A stretch of 64,000 nt of DNA from Harmothoe impar (lineage: Eukaryota > Annelida > Polychaeta > Phyllodocida > Polynoidae): the NCBI GenBank assembly GCA_947462335.1, contig OX381710.1, positions 30,123,004-30,187,003 on the forward strand. Direction: 5' to 3'. The notes under the pieces are model-generated. The model was not told the DNA's origin. It saw only the letters and a list, made by a program, of their open reading frames with translations, and did no database searches. The position numbers and the translations under genes are program-made. Position 1 is the first letter of the stretch; every line of letters starts with the position of its first letter. This document shows, piece after piece, positions 36,000-46,839 of this stretch.

Positions 36000-36450
36000 G
36001 CAAATGGTCAAGGTGTTAATTAATCACTGCTGACCGCAACAGACCGCAGCATGCTGCCCTGGAAGCAGCCTGGGCCTGCTGGTCGGTTTAAGTGATGGCG
36101 AGGAGGAATTACACCTGTGAAGAGAAAAACAAACCACCTCTCTCCATTGGCAAATAAGGCGATGTGAATAATGACCCCAATTAGGTGAGTGCTGGAAGTT
36201 CGCCGTCTGGCACGCTATTAACTGTTTAAGGGGCGCATACTGCTTTAATGCACTATGCCTCCTGTTAACATGATGCATGAGTGCAGCCCTGACGAGCTTA
36301 TACAAATGCATTATGCCGACCCTAAGGGTAAGATGTTTGAATGCAACCTTGGCAGATTGACGACAAAGGGCATAGTGTGATAAAGCAGTATGCTGATTTT
36401 AAAGAATAAAATTAAGCTGAAATGCAATAATGCAGCAGTTACCCTGATTT
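36000..36450. promoter_or_regulatory. Conserved-looking noncoding block with internal inverted repeat
   Basis: GCATACTGCTTTAATGCACT (36235-36254, continuing ATGCC) is repeated inverted at 36369-36393 with 22 of 25 bases matching. The block also has ATTAATCACTGCTGACC (36017-36033), CCAATTAGGTGAGTG (36177-36191, which includes a strong donor-like GTGAGT) and several ATGCATTATGCC-like words. Frames across it are short or closed. Motif density and the lack of coding suggest an enhancer-type element. Confidence 0.35.
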
Positions 36451-36928
36451 ATGATGTGTGTAGAACACATTGGAAGTGGGGATATACACTAGCAGCTGGC
36501 TTGTTTGTCTCGTTATATAAATGGTTTTGAATTGCTGTCAATGTCCTTTTTAATCCACCTTTGATGATCCTATAATCTAGCTATACTCCAACTCCAAAAT
36601 ATGCCAACACAAGTATGATAAATCCAATACTCTGGCACCAAAGCATTACACAACCGTGACCCAGCGTAGACTGGGACAATTGGTGTCACCTATCAGATAC
36701 CAGAATCGTGCACCAGAATTAGGGTTAATTATCTTTTACGTTTGTGATTGTGACGTAATTTTAATCCAACCGGGACCTGCCCCCCCCCCCTACTTCCAGA
36801 TGTTGAGTGCAATGCTTTTCAAACGTTGTCAGTTAGTAGAGGTGCTTATAGAGGGTTCAGCTATGTACTGTGTCTATGAGTTTAGTGGGGCAGATAGTAT
36901 GACCAATGGTTTTGTGTGTAGAAACACC
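36451..36928. other. Spacer with a poly-C run
   Basis: A run of C lies at 36781-36790. A 105-codon plus-strand frame (36656-36973) extends into the palindrome and is not credible. Nothing else was seen. Confidence 0.5.
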
Positions 36929-37039
36929 CTCAGAAAAGTGAGCGTCACTGTCGCCAAAAGCACGCTCACATGAAAGCCAGACAGTGCCTGACTTTCAGGT
37001 GAGAGTGCTTTTGGCGACAGTGACGCTCACTTTTCTGAG
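36929..37039. mobile_element. Near-perfect 111-bp palindrome (MITE-like)
   Basis: The arms start CTCAGAAAAGTGAGCGTCAC and continue CTGTCGCCAAAAGCAC; the reverse complement of the right arm is identical over the first 35 bases and differs at only about three positions in the next 17. The loop is about seven bases (ACAGTGC). Such similarity points to a recent insertion or to ongoing hairpin-mediated correction. It has no coding capacity. It is too long and too perfect for an ordinary microRNA hairpin. Confidence 0.85.
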
Positions 37040-38611
37040 AGTGAAATTCTGGTTAGAACTTTCATTTTCTAAGGTCTCATGCATATTCATTTTCACTGGT
37101 AACTACATTTTAGTCATTATGGTGTTACCATTGCTTTGTAATAAGAGTTAAGCTAGGTTAACATATGAGAAGGTCAAACATACAGAGCAAGTCTCTTTGT
37201 AGCCACACCACCTTTCAAATGTCTTTAGGTTACGGGATGTGTCGCTGTCTTCAACCTGCTGTTCTTTTACACTTCATTATCAAGAAACCTTCCAAATAGC
37301 CTAATGTAATGTGATTTTGAAGGGAATAATGGAGAATACATGCACTCGATTGAATGGAAATATCTTAGATGACACGACACTTGTATGTAGCCAGCGTTCC
37401 CTTTGATCTCTTGCAGATGGCTGCAATGAGAAGTATGCGATATCGACATTGTGACAGTTACATTCCTACATGATATATGAAATATTCCTATATATAAGAC
37501 ATGAGAAATAGTGTCTATGTATCACATTTTGCAGCAGAACACCATATTGCATAGACAAACATTTAAAAACACGTCAAGGTCATATTAAGATCGGGTTGCT
37601 TCATTTTGTCAGCTGTGCAATAACTACTTGTTAGAAAGGACATTGTGATCTGAATATTACTTTCAACGAATACTGGGGAACAGCCTAAATATGCCAGAAA
37701 TAAGAGTCTCTTTAGAATGGGACATACTGTGCTGCATTTCTGTAATTTGACACTGCTCAGAGAGATACATTCCTTGTAGCCCGGAGATTCCCAGCTGGGA
37801 TGAACAGATAACTGCTGATAAAGAGGGCGGAGGGGGGGGTAGTGAATCATACCCATGTATTTAAACGAGCAATCCCCATGATACGGAGGCACAATTGACA
37901 CCGAGATGCTTCATTGTATGACCATGACCAATCCATCTCACATTCATTTGCTGCTGGCTCAGGTGCCATAAGATGTTCATGACTCAGCAGATCAAACCCG
38001 GATCAATCCTAAAATTGAATAACCTACGAGTTATCAACGGTAAAGCAGACATGGAATTTAATCTACCTCTGTAGGGCATAGTGCTAAATTAAAGTCGGGA
38101 CTTCAGTACAGTGTTTCCTCACCTAAGAGTAAGATATGAGATGGGTTTAGCGTATGATGGCCCGGTCAGTACTGCCTAGCATGTCCAACTTTTGTAAACA
38201 GGTCCGCCTGCCTTGACATTCTTCAGCAGAGAAACATCTAAAATAAGCATGGTTTTAATGGATTTTTTAACCACAATTTTGGCCAGGTTTTAATTTGGCA
38301 GAGGGATACATGACGCTGCCCATTAGTGGTCTGACTCTCAGTAATGTTTTCCATGTCAACAGAATGATAGTCATTTTTTTCAAATATTAGTTCCATGTTA
38401 AATAGTAATCATTCCTTTCGAGCTCACACAATTGAATAAATCAGAAAGAGAGCATGAAATTATCTTAATTGCCAAGTTAAGGTTTAGTTCAAGAGCGGAG
38501 ATATTTTGATTTGGCTGGTAAGATTAATGAGTCATTTCCCATGCACATCGTCGCTGTGACCCTTCGAGCTAATTTAGGAATATAAGAAGCTAATTCTAAA
38601 ATTATATATCC
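37040..38611. other. AT-rich interval, nothing supportable
   Basis: A 112-codon minus-strand frame (37563-37901) has no recognised motif. A poly-G patch lies near 37829. I see no repeats. Confidence 0.5.
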
Positions 38612-38690
38612 AAAGACTATGCTCTAGGGCCCTTACTACTACGCCATGCCTTTGACGCAATATACATGCGACCTAGAAGCATAGTCTTTT
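38612..38690. ncRNA. Hairpin of microRNA-precursor size
   Basis: AAAGACTATGCTCTAGG (38612-38628) pairs with CCTAGAAGCATAGTCTTT (38672-38689), 17 base pairs with a one-base bulge, around a 43-base loop. Overall length (79 nt) fits a pre-miRNA, but the stem is short and no known miRNA seed was recognised. It could equally be a decayed foldback element. Confidence 0.2.
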
Positions 38691-39499
38691 CTAACATAAT
38701 GATCACACAGGGAATAAAACTACGTTGTGTACCGATGTTTTCAGAATGTTAACTGCATTTACAGCTAGCTAGGCGTCTGCTGGTTCTTTGTTGTTATTGA
38801 AATACACAAATGTTTCTTTAATATAACAGTGGATGGGGAGTGTAACCTATCCCAATGTGAACATGTACATTATCCACCTATTGGTAAAGATTATCGTGGG
38901 GTATGAAATGGTATTATTTCCTTTGCAAGTTTTGAATTTATAAGAAGTAGAAATCTTCAGTACTTATCAGTAAGCTTCGTTAAAATCATTGCCTGAACCA
39001 ACGAGTTAACTATTCACATTGGTAACTGCATTCCTGCGGTTGTCATGAATTATTAACACCTACCTATGCAGGGAGGTGAGAAGTGGGCCTCAAATGAACA
39101 TCGATGGTTCCGCTTGACTTAACCCAAACACGCTTTTTGGACTGAACAGCCCCCTCCATCTGAGCCACCCATCTATCCCTGCCAACTCTACATTGGTCTC
39201 CAATAGCACATCAGTCTAACCAATGACAACAGTACCACATGGGCCCCTTGCTAATGTTAAAGACTTTGAATATTCATGGGGAACCATTCCTGTCAACATC
39301 CTCATTTAAGTATGATTATTTATAACTGTTTTGTTTCTATGGTATATGTATGTATTCATCAATAGATTGTTTTGACTTCAAACCTGAAACTCAAGTTACT
39401 ATTACAATACACTTCTGAATATTGCGATACCCCTCTCCAATAGAATATACCTCATTATTTACTAATTGTGTCTAGCTATTCTCTGGATCTGCATATCAT
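38691..39499. other. AT-rich interval, nothing supportable
   Basis: I see no features beyond short open frames. Confidence 0.5.
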
Positions 39500-39830
39500 A
39501 CTAATCAGCTAGAGGCCGGGCCGAATGGATCTGCACCAGTTGTCCTGAGGGCGGCGGCGGTCTACCACCAACGGCGGACGGAGCCTAAAGTAAAGGAACA
39601 GACAGGTCCGCCTGCAGACAGGGGTTACCTGGCGGGAGCTGCTCATTAAAAATACACCAGGTACGCCCCCCTTGAGCTGCTCCCCACGCGCCACGACCCC
39701 ACTGCCCTGTTTTGTGCGTCCCGGCAGGGGGCGTAACTTGTCGCTACGATGTTAACACCACCCGTCAAATGTCGTCTGCTCGCCGAGAAATATCAATACT
39801 CAGCTGGCATGCTCACCTGAGCGCGGGAAA
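39500..39830. promoter_or_regulatory. GC-rich patch with CTCF-like site
   Basis: The stretch is CpG-rich (GGCGGCGGCGG near 39551). CCGGCAGGGGGCGT at 39721-39734 is a strong CTCF-core match on the plus strand. A minus-strand donor-like site (CAG/GTGAGC at 39817) lacks an acceptor partner. Regulatory or insulator use is inferred. Confidence 0.35.
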
Positions 39831-40983
39831 AACGGAGCCATGGAGAGTGGTGGGTTTGTAGGGTATACTTGGTTCTGGGAATGGGGATGGTTGTGGTAGC
39901 GTTGTTGGTAAATGGAATGGTATTGTGGTAATGGGCATGGGCATGATAGTGGTTCTTGTTGTAGTGCCCCCCCCCCCTTTTGCAACCCCTCCTGATTGTG
40001 TCAACCTATAGTGGGTGGTTTTAAGTGGTAGGGGAGTGAAAGGCTTGTTGTTTGGCCACACGAGGAGGAGCCAACATGCCTGAATGGCCAGGGTATAGGA
40101 AAGGCCAGGACGGATGACCACACACCCCTTGGTCAGCTACACTTGATGGACGATTGCTGTTTCCCGCCCATTGTCTATAGGTGTAGGTTGCTTCCAGTCG
40201 CTCACCATTCTCCACTCATTCACCACCTCTCTTTGTGTGTCCTGTAGTTTTCCCTTTCACTGGTTTGTGGTTCTGTCTTCCAATGTGATTTAATGAATAG
40301 GCTTTCTCCTTATCCTTAACACTGGTGATTCGTTTTTCAACGCCTTCCTTTGGCTTCTCTCCTTCCATGGCAAGGCATTCAGTGATGCCTGTGTGGGTTC
40401 TACATAAAAAATCAATGACAGATAACGACAATCAGCCTATCGGTTATCATCTGATACGGGTAATTATACCAGCAGTTCTCATACAGATAGCAGAATGGCT
40501 AAAAATAAGACCCATTCTCCAAGGACGTACATGTCTAATGGCATTGGGAATACAAGAGCCATTTATCACGGGGCTCAATGGCTCCAGTAAAATTACCTCC
40601 TTATATGGTGTGGCTAGATGATATATTAGACCAAACCCATGAGCCATGTTTGGGTATATAGTAATATACTGTAAATTATAATATCCTAACATAGGCGTTA
40701 CTTATAGGGTAGCTATTTTGAACCACTCCACTAGGTACCTTTTTTGGCAATAAACCAAATGACAGCCTCAATTTCCCCTATGATCTAGATAGCTGATGTA
40801 GTTGTATATCACTTACATAATGTTCTTAGCAGAGTCTGGCAATGCTGGACTAAGAATTACATTTCATGAAATAATTACAATTAACTTAAAACTGTAGCAT
40901 CGGCATGATGTATTAGATATAGACACCCAGTTTGTAGAAACATGAGAAAGTTAAATGACAAAAGCTCAGAATGTACCATGAAT
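39831..40983. other. GT-rich then ordinary DNA
   Basis: Bases 39850-39985 are a G/T-rich low-complexity stretch ending in a poly-C run (39967-39977), which creates a 102-codon minus-strand frame (39813-40121). No supportable gene lies here; a 98-codon plus-strand frame (40325-40621) is unremarkable. Confidence 0.45.
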
Positions 40984-41022
40984 CATCCTGAAGAAGACTT
41001 ATAAATTTAGTCGAAACGTCAA
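40984..41022 (+). other. CCTGAAGAAG...GAAAC retroelement-type motif, copy 2
   Basis: CATCCTGAAGAAGACT, a short loop, then AGTCGAAACGTCAAT. GACT and AGTC can pair, giving the CTGAAGA-stem-GAAA arrangement. The flanks differ from copy 1 at 24437, so both are likely short relics of different elements. Confidence 0.4.
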
Positions 41023-41309
41023 TATCATTCAACCATAATCTCAACATGTTTTCTACTTGTTCACTGCCCTGTATATATTCTCAGCATTAAAATTCCACAT
41101 AAATTGAACTTGACTGTGTCTGGCTTTTTGTGCATACAACCACTTCTAACTCAGATATTTCTTTGTATATAAACTGATGTGCACTGAGGGACCTTTCTGA
41201 GATCCCTCCTCCTTGTGAGGCATTGCACCAAAATAATGTAGAAAGGGCAGCTAGGGAGACAGCTATCGGAATGGAAATATAGAGGGGTAGGGAATAGAAA
41301 TTACCAATG

Positions 41310-41615
41310 TGACTCTCTATTCCAAAGGAGCCATCCTTGAATGACCCTGTCTACAAAAAGAGTCATGATTCAATGACTCCCTGTGCCTAGATTCCCTTTC
41401 CAAAGGGAGTTGCAGCATGGACCTAGACTCTGTTTGTGGTGGGTAGTCATAAAAGGCAGTCATTTTGGAGGCAAAACCTGGGCTCTCTTAGGGGAGTCAC
41501 ATAACTCCCTTTTAAGGGAGTCGGGTACCGACTCCTCAAGAGAGTCAAAAAGAGTTTTAAAAAAGGGAGTCATTCTCAAGGCAAGCCTGGACTCCCTTTT
41601 GACTCTGTTTCTTCT
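41310..41615. mobile_element. Nested-palindrome element built on GGGAGTC
   Basis: GGGAGTC or its complement GACTCCC, with close variants, occurs many times in both orientations. Local hairpins include GAGTCATGATTCAATGACTC (41361-41380), ACTCCCTTTTAAGGGAGT (41503-41520) and GAGTCGGGTACCGACTC (41518-41534). AAAGGGAGTC also pairs with GACTCCCTTT across 18 bases (41565-41600). The 127-codon frame over it is a by-product. It is probably a foldback element of unknown family. Confidence 0.6.
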
Positions 41616-42324
41616 CTCTGTGAGACTGAGGTCCAGCATTCTCTACAGAAAGTATAGCATTGCAGGCTCTCATAAAAATTCATTATTATGGAAACATAAT
41701 GCTAGAACGAGGAATGGCTATGGTTACCCTTCAACCACAACTACAAAGGTGCCCAGAATCTGCTGACATTTAGCAGCTGGATTTAATTATGCATCAAATT
41801 TCCTTCCCTTTGCATGGCTCTCATTACAAAGTCTGAATATGGAAACACGTTTGCCTTGGAGACAACTCAATAGTCAGGAGGACTATGTAACTGCATAAAA
41901 TGCTTGTTATTATGATCTCTGAAATCAATGTATATAAAGTATATGCATTACAGTTCTAAGAGCACAGGGTTTCTAAGGGAAGCTCTGCAAACTTCTATCA
42001 AAGAGGTGTAACTTTTGATTGTGGTAGGAATTCTCAAGTTTTGTTTTCAGTTTTGAGTTACTGATTGACTTTTCAAGGGACAAGCACCAAAGTCTTCCAT
42101 TTTAAATAATGGAATGGTTTCCATGCCTACTAGAAAGTGCCAAAGGTGGTAATCTACCATGACGACTGTATTCTCCATCAAAAGGTACCCTAAGGCATCT
42201 TGGGTATATTTTCCACTATTTTACCCTTCTGATGCCCGATGGTGGCTATGTAAAAAAAAGAAACCCTGGGAAGGGACCTTCTCAAGTGTTGATCATGTTG
42301 GTTATGTTTGTGCGGTGAGTTTGT
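41616..42324. other. Interval with one enhancer-like patch
   Basis: Bases 41775-41860 contain GGATTTAATTATGCATC and ACAAAGTCTGAATATGG, which recall POU/homeodomain enhancer sequence. Otherwise I see nothing supportable. Confidence 0.4.
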
Positions 42325-42450
42325 GCAGGCATGAAGTCAACGTTATCTAATACTGAATATTTTGGGGGGATGGCGTGAGTCATTTGCTTCATCATTATGT
42401 TGAATATTAGGATAAACAGAGGTTCCCTTGTATAGGCTACAAATAGCCAT
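42325..42450 (-). pseudogene. Duplicated coding-like segment, copy B
   Basis: The minus strand matches copy A (42940-43114) in the order MAICSLYKGTS, a gap of about 50 bp, then MKQMTHAIPPKYSVL and DNVDFMPA. The reading frame shifts across the deletion, so this copy looks broken. It lies about 640 bp from copy A in the same orientation, which points to a local tandem duplication. Confidence 0.4.
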
Positions 42451-42543
42451 ATTGGCTGTCTGAAACAATTCTCGCAACAATAAACGATGTTGAAACAATA
42501 TCTTACTAAAAGCAGTCAAGTAGCATGTTGTATCTTGTTTCAG

Positions 42544-42693
42544 CCGTGCAAACTTCTTTTTCAAAAAGATACACCAGATGGAATAAACGTAAAGGGAATC
42601 AAGTTAGTTCCAAGGGTTCCAATGCTGGCAGGCAAATGGAAATTGGATCCCATCCTGAAGCCCATTGATATAAAACACTACTTACAGAAATAA
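42544..42693 (+). CDS. Candidate terminal coding exon, unknown product
   Basis: A good acceptor (TGTTGTATCTTGTTTCAG ending 42543) leads into a phase-0 frame of 49 codons ending in TAA. The peptide starts PCKLLFQKDTPDGINVKG and includes LVPRVPMLAGKWKLDP, then ILKPIDIKHYLQK. Composition and lack of low complexity make it one of the more protein-like peptides of the window. I do not recognise the family, and an upstream exon with a matching donor was not identified. It sits between two minus-strand duplicated segments. Confidence 0.3.
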   Translation, partial: PCKLLFQKDTPDGINVKGIKLVPRVPMLAGKWKLDPILKPIDIKHYLQK

Positions 42694-42939
42694 ATAGTTC
42701 AACATGGTTTTGTAGGCCCAGGCCTTGGCAGCTTTCACTCGGCCATATCTCATCAGAGCTGTGACTGCAGCATATTGGAGCTACTGCTCCTGTAAAATTT
42801 CATTTATCAGAAAAGAAATTCACAGCAGCAATAGCCATTGCACGGTATTAGGATTCAGAGTAATGAAGACTTTGTTTTACAATCAGAAATAAACATTAAA
42901 ATCCTGAGAAAAATCCCCATTAGTTGATAGAAACATGTT

Positions 42940-43114
42940 TTAAGCAGGCATGAAGTCAGCGTTATCTAATACCAAATGTTTTTTTTGGATGGCGTCAGTC
43001 ATCTGTTTCACGTCACCAATACCTTGTGAATTAAGTCCATCAAAAAGCATTTTGGGCAGACTTAATCTTTGAATGTTTGGTGAACATAACAGGACGGTTC
43101 CGAATTTTTTCAAG
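42940..43114 (-). CDS. Duplicated coding-like segment, copy A
   Basis: Following a possible acceptor (GCGATTTTGATAG at 43115) the minus strand reads LKKFGTVLLCSPNIQRLSLP, then KMLFDGLNSQGIGDVKQMTD and ends LVLDNADFMPA before TAA. The CPNIQRLSLP-like phrase recalls leucine-rich repeats of the F-box type. An adjacent minus-strand frame (43216-43399) ends at a strong GTAAGTATG donor (43215), but its phase does not fit this exon. Conservation of peptide between copies A and B suggests coding origin, perhaps a gene fragment. Confidence 0.35.
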
Positions 43115-43399
43115 CTATCAAAATCGCACATATAGAAGCTAATTCTTATGCATACCCCGAGTGTTAATAAATCCTGCACCTGCTAGTGTTCCCCATAATA
43201 TCTTGTATGCATACTTACTTAGTTTTTCATGTAGATTCAGTTTCCTAAATACTATCATCTGAATCTTGGTTTTAAGAAGGGTTCTTTCAGCTACTCCCTG
43301 AGAGGGTTCCCAATCTGCCCATGAATATGGTGAAGCTATCCATATTGACAATATAAATCCATACTTGCAATAAAAACAACGAGAGTCATTATTGACCAT

Positions 43400-44287
43400 T
43401 GCAGTATCCTATATGTGTGAAGAAAATTGTCAAAAACTATAAGGAATATTGCTCACTATAGTGCATCATTGGAAAGCTTAGACCTCAATTTGAAATATTA
43501 CATTTGTCCTCAGATGACCCTTTCTCCTTATAATCCCACAGATATTGCTTATTTATATTGTATCCATGTATTATAATTATCTATTATTGTAGGGCCGTGC
43601 AGATTGTGTCACTGAACTTGTATCAGTTTAACAGTAGTATTAGGTTAAGCGCAGGACATCGGCTAGGTTACCTCATTTTGACCGGTAAGGTTTAATAAGC
43701 TTCGTTCGTATAACCTATTTTGCAGTTGTTACATCCAGGTTTATAATGATCGATGCCATTTTCCAAAGGCACCTTGGTATTATGTTATGTTTCCTGAACA
43801 GACTTACAGTATGCTATATTTTGCTGAAAAACAATCCCTTAAACTCCGTCATAACATCTAGAGAATAAAACAGAAAACTTTAGCTTTATTATTGCTAATC
43901 AATTTAGATAATATAAATCCTTGAATTGAACTGTGTAAATGCTACAACCGGTAAGATTTGTTGCACATACTGTGACAATATCATATAGAAAGGATGGACA
44001 ATAAAGGCTCAGTTAGAGGGTGCCATGGTACCCAGCTAGGGGCCTATATTTCAGTATATTATTGATGGTTGTAACGTAATACGTTTTCTATGAAATATGC
44101 ATCCTAGGCTGACAATGGATATACAAGTGGAGTCCGAGGGAATAACAGAGAATAACGTGTGTAGCAAAGAAATAAAATCGTTGTGATTATCCGGGGTAAT
44201 TTTGAAGACGAATGATTTTTTACCTCTTATCATCGAATGTACTAACTGGAAATATGAATACAGGGGTTTCAACAAAAAAAAAACTCA

Positions 44288-44290
<3 letters not shown>
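43400..44290. other. AT-rich interval, nothing supportable
   Basis: Only short open frames are present. Confidence 0.5.
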
Positions 44291-44342
<52 letters not shown>

Positions 44343-44343
44343 T

Positions 44344-44391
<48 letters not shown>

Positions 44392-44397
44392 TTATAG
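44291..44397. repeat. (TA)n microsatellite
   Basis: About 105 bp of TA repeats with a TATGTA and a TAATAA interruption. Confidence 0.95.
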
Positions 44398-45189
44398 TGT
44401 GTGTGAGGTAAAACCTAACTGAAATACTAGTAATATTTTCGACGAAGTACTGTTATACAGAAATACGGCAAACAGGGACGAAAACGATCAATGCAAGTTG
44501 AAGCTATCTAGTGAGTGTTTTTGTACAGCACTGTGTGTGTTACACCAGCGGAAGTGAGACAACTTTACAGAAAAGCGGGTTAACACATGAAGCAACTCCC
44601 AACAGGACCCCACCATGGATAATCCACATTTTAGTAAAACGCCCAGCCCAGATGCAATGGCATGGGATCTCCCGAGAGAGGAGCGAGCAAAAACCTGATC
44701 GATAAACTATACAGACGCTTTTGACACAATGCATTTGGAAGTATAACAAAATATACAGTGCACACTAAAGCAAACCATGAACATGCTAACAGCATTGATT
44801 GGTACTGTGTGTGTGTCAAACCTCGTTAGCCTGTCAGCTATCACAGACTGAAAAGTGAACAAAAGTTCCATCGATTGGGAGTGCAGTATTTGGGAGAGTA
44901 TGCAACACCATTATCCACATACATAGGCTATTCAAAACTCAATGTGTATCTTCAGCAGACAGTTAAGCGGCGATGCACGTTGGGGGTTCACCAAGAAATG
45001 ATAGTGTTTTCCTGGAAGTTATACAACACAAAATCCAAGAGTAACCGGCCGAATCGTTCCAAACTTTGATATTAACTCTTTCATTTATCCACCTGTAATT
45101 ACCGTTCGTACCTTGAATGAAACTGAAGGACACTTACATTCAATTTAGAAAGTGCAATGTAATTGAGAACAGCCTTTTCGACTACTTAC
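44398..45189. other. Interval without a supported gene
   Basis: Overlapping 61-69 codon frames occur on both strands around 44511-44819. None has a domain or splice support. Confidence 0.5.
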
Positions 45190-46090
45190 AGTAAATATGG
45201 AAATGGAGACTGTCACCAGTCTTACCAAAGTAGTGTAGGGAAATGAGGAATTTTACCAAGTTAAGCGCAGTAAATGGTATAGGGAAATGGGGACATTGAG
45301 CGGGCTAACAACAACAAGTACCAGTACATAATATTATACTGTAGTGTACTTATCTAAACCCTTGTATACGTCAAACCCCATATTAGAGACATATTTCAAT
45401 TTTGGTATCAAATGAAAGCTAAGGCTGACTCTCGTAGAAGCTGCAGATTTACGTCATCGTACGGAAATGAGTAATTCAATACAGTAAGTAGCTGAGGGAA
45501 ATGAGAAATTTCACCGGGTCAAAACCACAGTAAGGAGGCCTACCAGTAGTAGTATAGGGAAATACGGAATTTCTCCACTTTAACCACAGGAATGCCATCA
45601 GGCTAACCAGTAGTATAGGGGATATAAGAACTGTTACAGTCTAACTTCAGTTAGTAGTGCAGGGAAATGAGGAATTTCATCAGTTTAATCATAGTAAGTA
45701 GTGTAGGGAAATGGAGAATTTCACCAGGCTAACCACAGAATGTTAAGCAGTGGAATGGGGACTTTTACTAGACCGAGGACAGTAAGTGGTGTGGGGAAAT
45801 CAAGGATTTTATCGGGCTAACCACAGGAAGTACCAGTAGGGACATGAGGCGTTTACTAGGCCCACCACAGTCAAATGTACAGTGAAATGAGAGTTTATAC
45901 CAGACTAATCATGATGAGTAGTATATAGAAATGAGAGTTTATACAAGACTAATCACAATAGGTATAATAAATGAGAGCTTTCCCAGATTAACCACAGTAA
46001 GCGATATCTATAAATGTAATAAGGAATTCACTAAATGAATAACAGTAAGTCATGTAAATATAAATGCCGACGTTTACCAGGCCATCACGG
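45190..46090. repeat. Old, decayed tandem array with a ~44-bp unit
   Basis: Recurring phrases GTAGTGTAGGGAAATG, AGGAATTTCACCAG and GGCTAACCACAGTAA follow one another about 18-20 times with many substitutions and indels. A non-repeat patch (about 45320-45450) interrupts the early part. It is an ancient minisatellite. No long ORF crosses it. Confidence 0.85.
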
Positions 46091-46839
46091 TATGTGCCGA
46101 ATTTAATCGAATTGCTGCAAGTTGGGACGCCTGAACCTGAGCCTGTGTTTGTGCGTCAGGTTCGAAAGGTCGATCTCCTGATTACCCGTGTGCTATTAAA
46201 TTGGAGGCTATATCAAATTCCTGTTGTATCGACACCAAAAACCTCCAGATGTTTCACGTTGAAAACGTTTTTTGGGATAGAAATGATTAAGGTTTTAAGA
46301 ATACGAGTATCTAAAAAGATCAAGGTTACTTATATGTACATGATTATATCACTATATACTCCCAGCACAGGCCACTGACGTCTAATAGTTATGTATCTCA
46401 GAAACAAGAATGCGCCCCCTTTTGCATTTCCAGGGATTAGCGGGTATACCCTCAGGGCCTCTGTGAACATCGTAAAGGCCTATATGAACGCACCAACCAC
46501 CTTGAACATACTACAACATTGAGTAGTTTACCCTCGTTACCAGGCAACCTCTGCAGTAAGGTGTCTAAGGTTTTCAAGCAAAATAACCTGGATAACTGAT
46601 ACATGTATAACTGACCCTTTTAGCCTCGGTAAATGTGCATGACTGCTCTCCAATGTTACAAAACCAAACGTTTGTCATATCTACTTGGAAAATTAATATT
46701 GATATGCATTGAGCTCGGTCGCATCCACAGGCTGGGAAATCAATTATTTTACATTATATTACGATACTCAGACGTTAGGAACTCATTAAAGTGTATAGTT
46801 ACATTATAGTGGATGATCTAATGATGGAGGGCATTATGC
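46091..46839. other. Interval without a supported gene
   Basis: A 104-codon plus-strand frame (46064-46378) starts in the last repeats and continues as a basic, unrecognised peptide. No splice bracket is visible. Confidence 0.45.

Noticed and set aside
41383..41766. 127-codon plus-strand frame
   Set aside because: It runs through the nested GGGAGTC palindromes and reflects the repeat.
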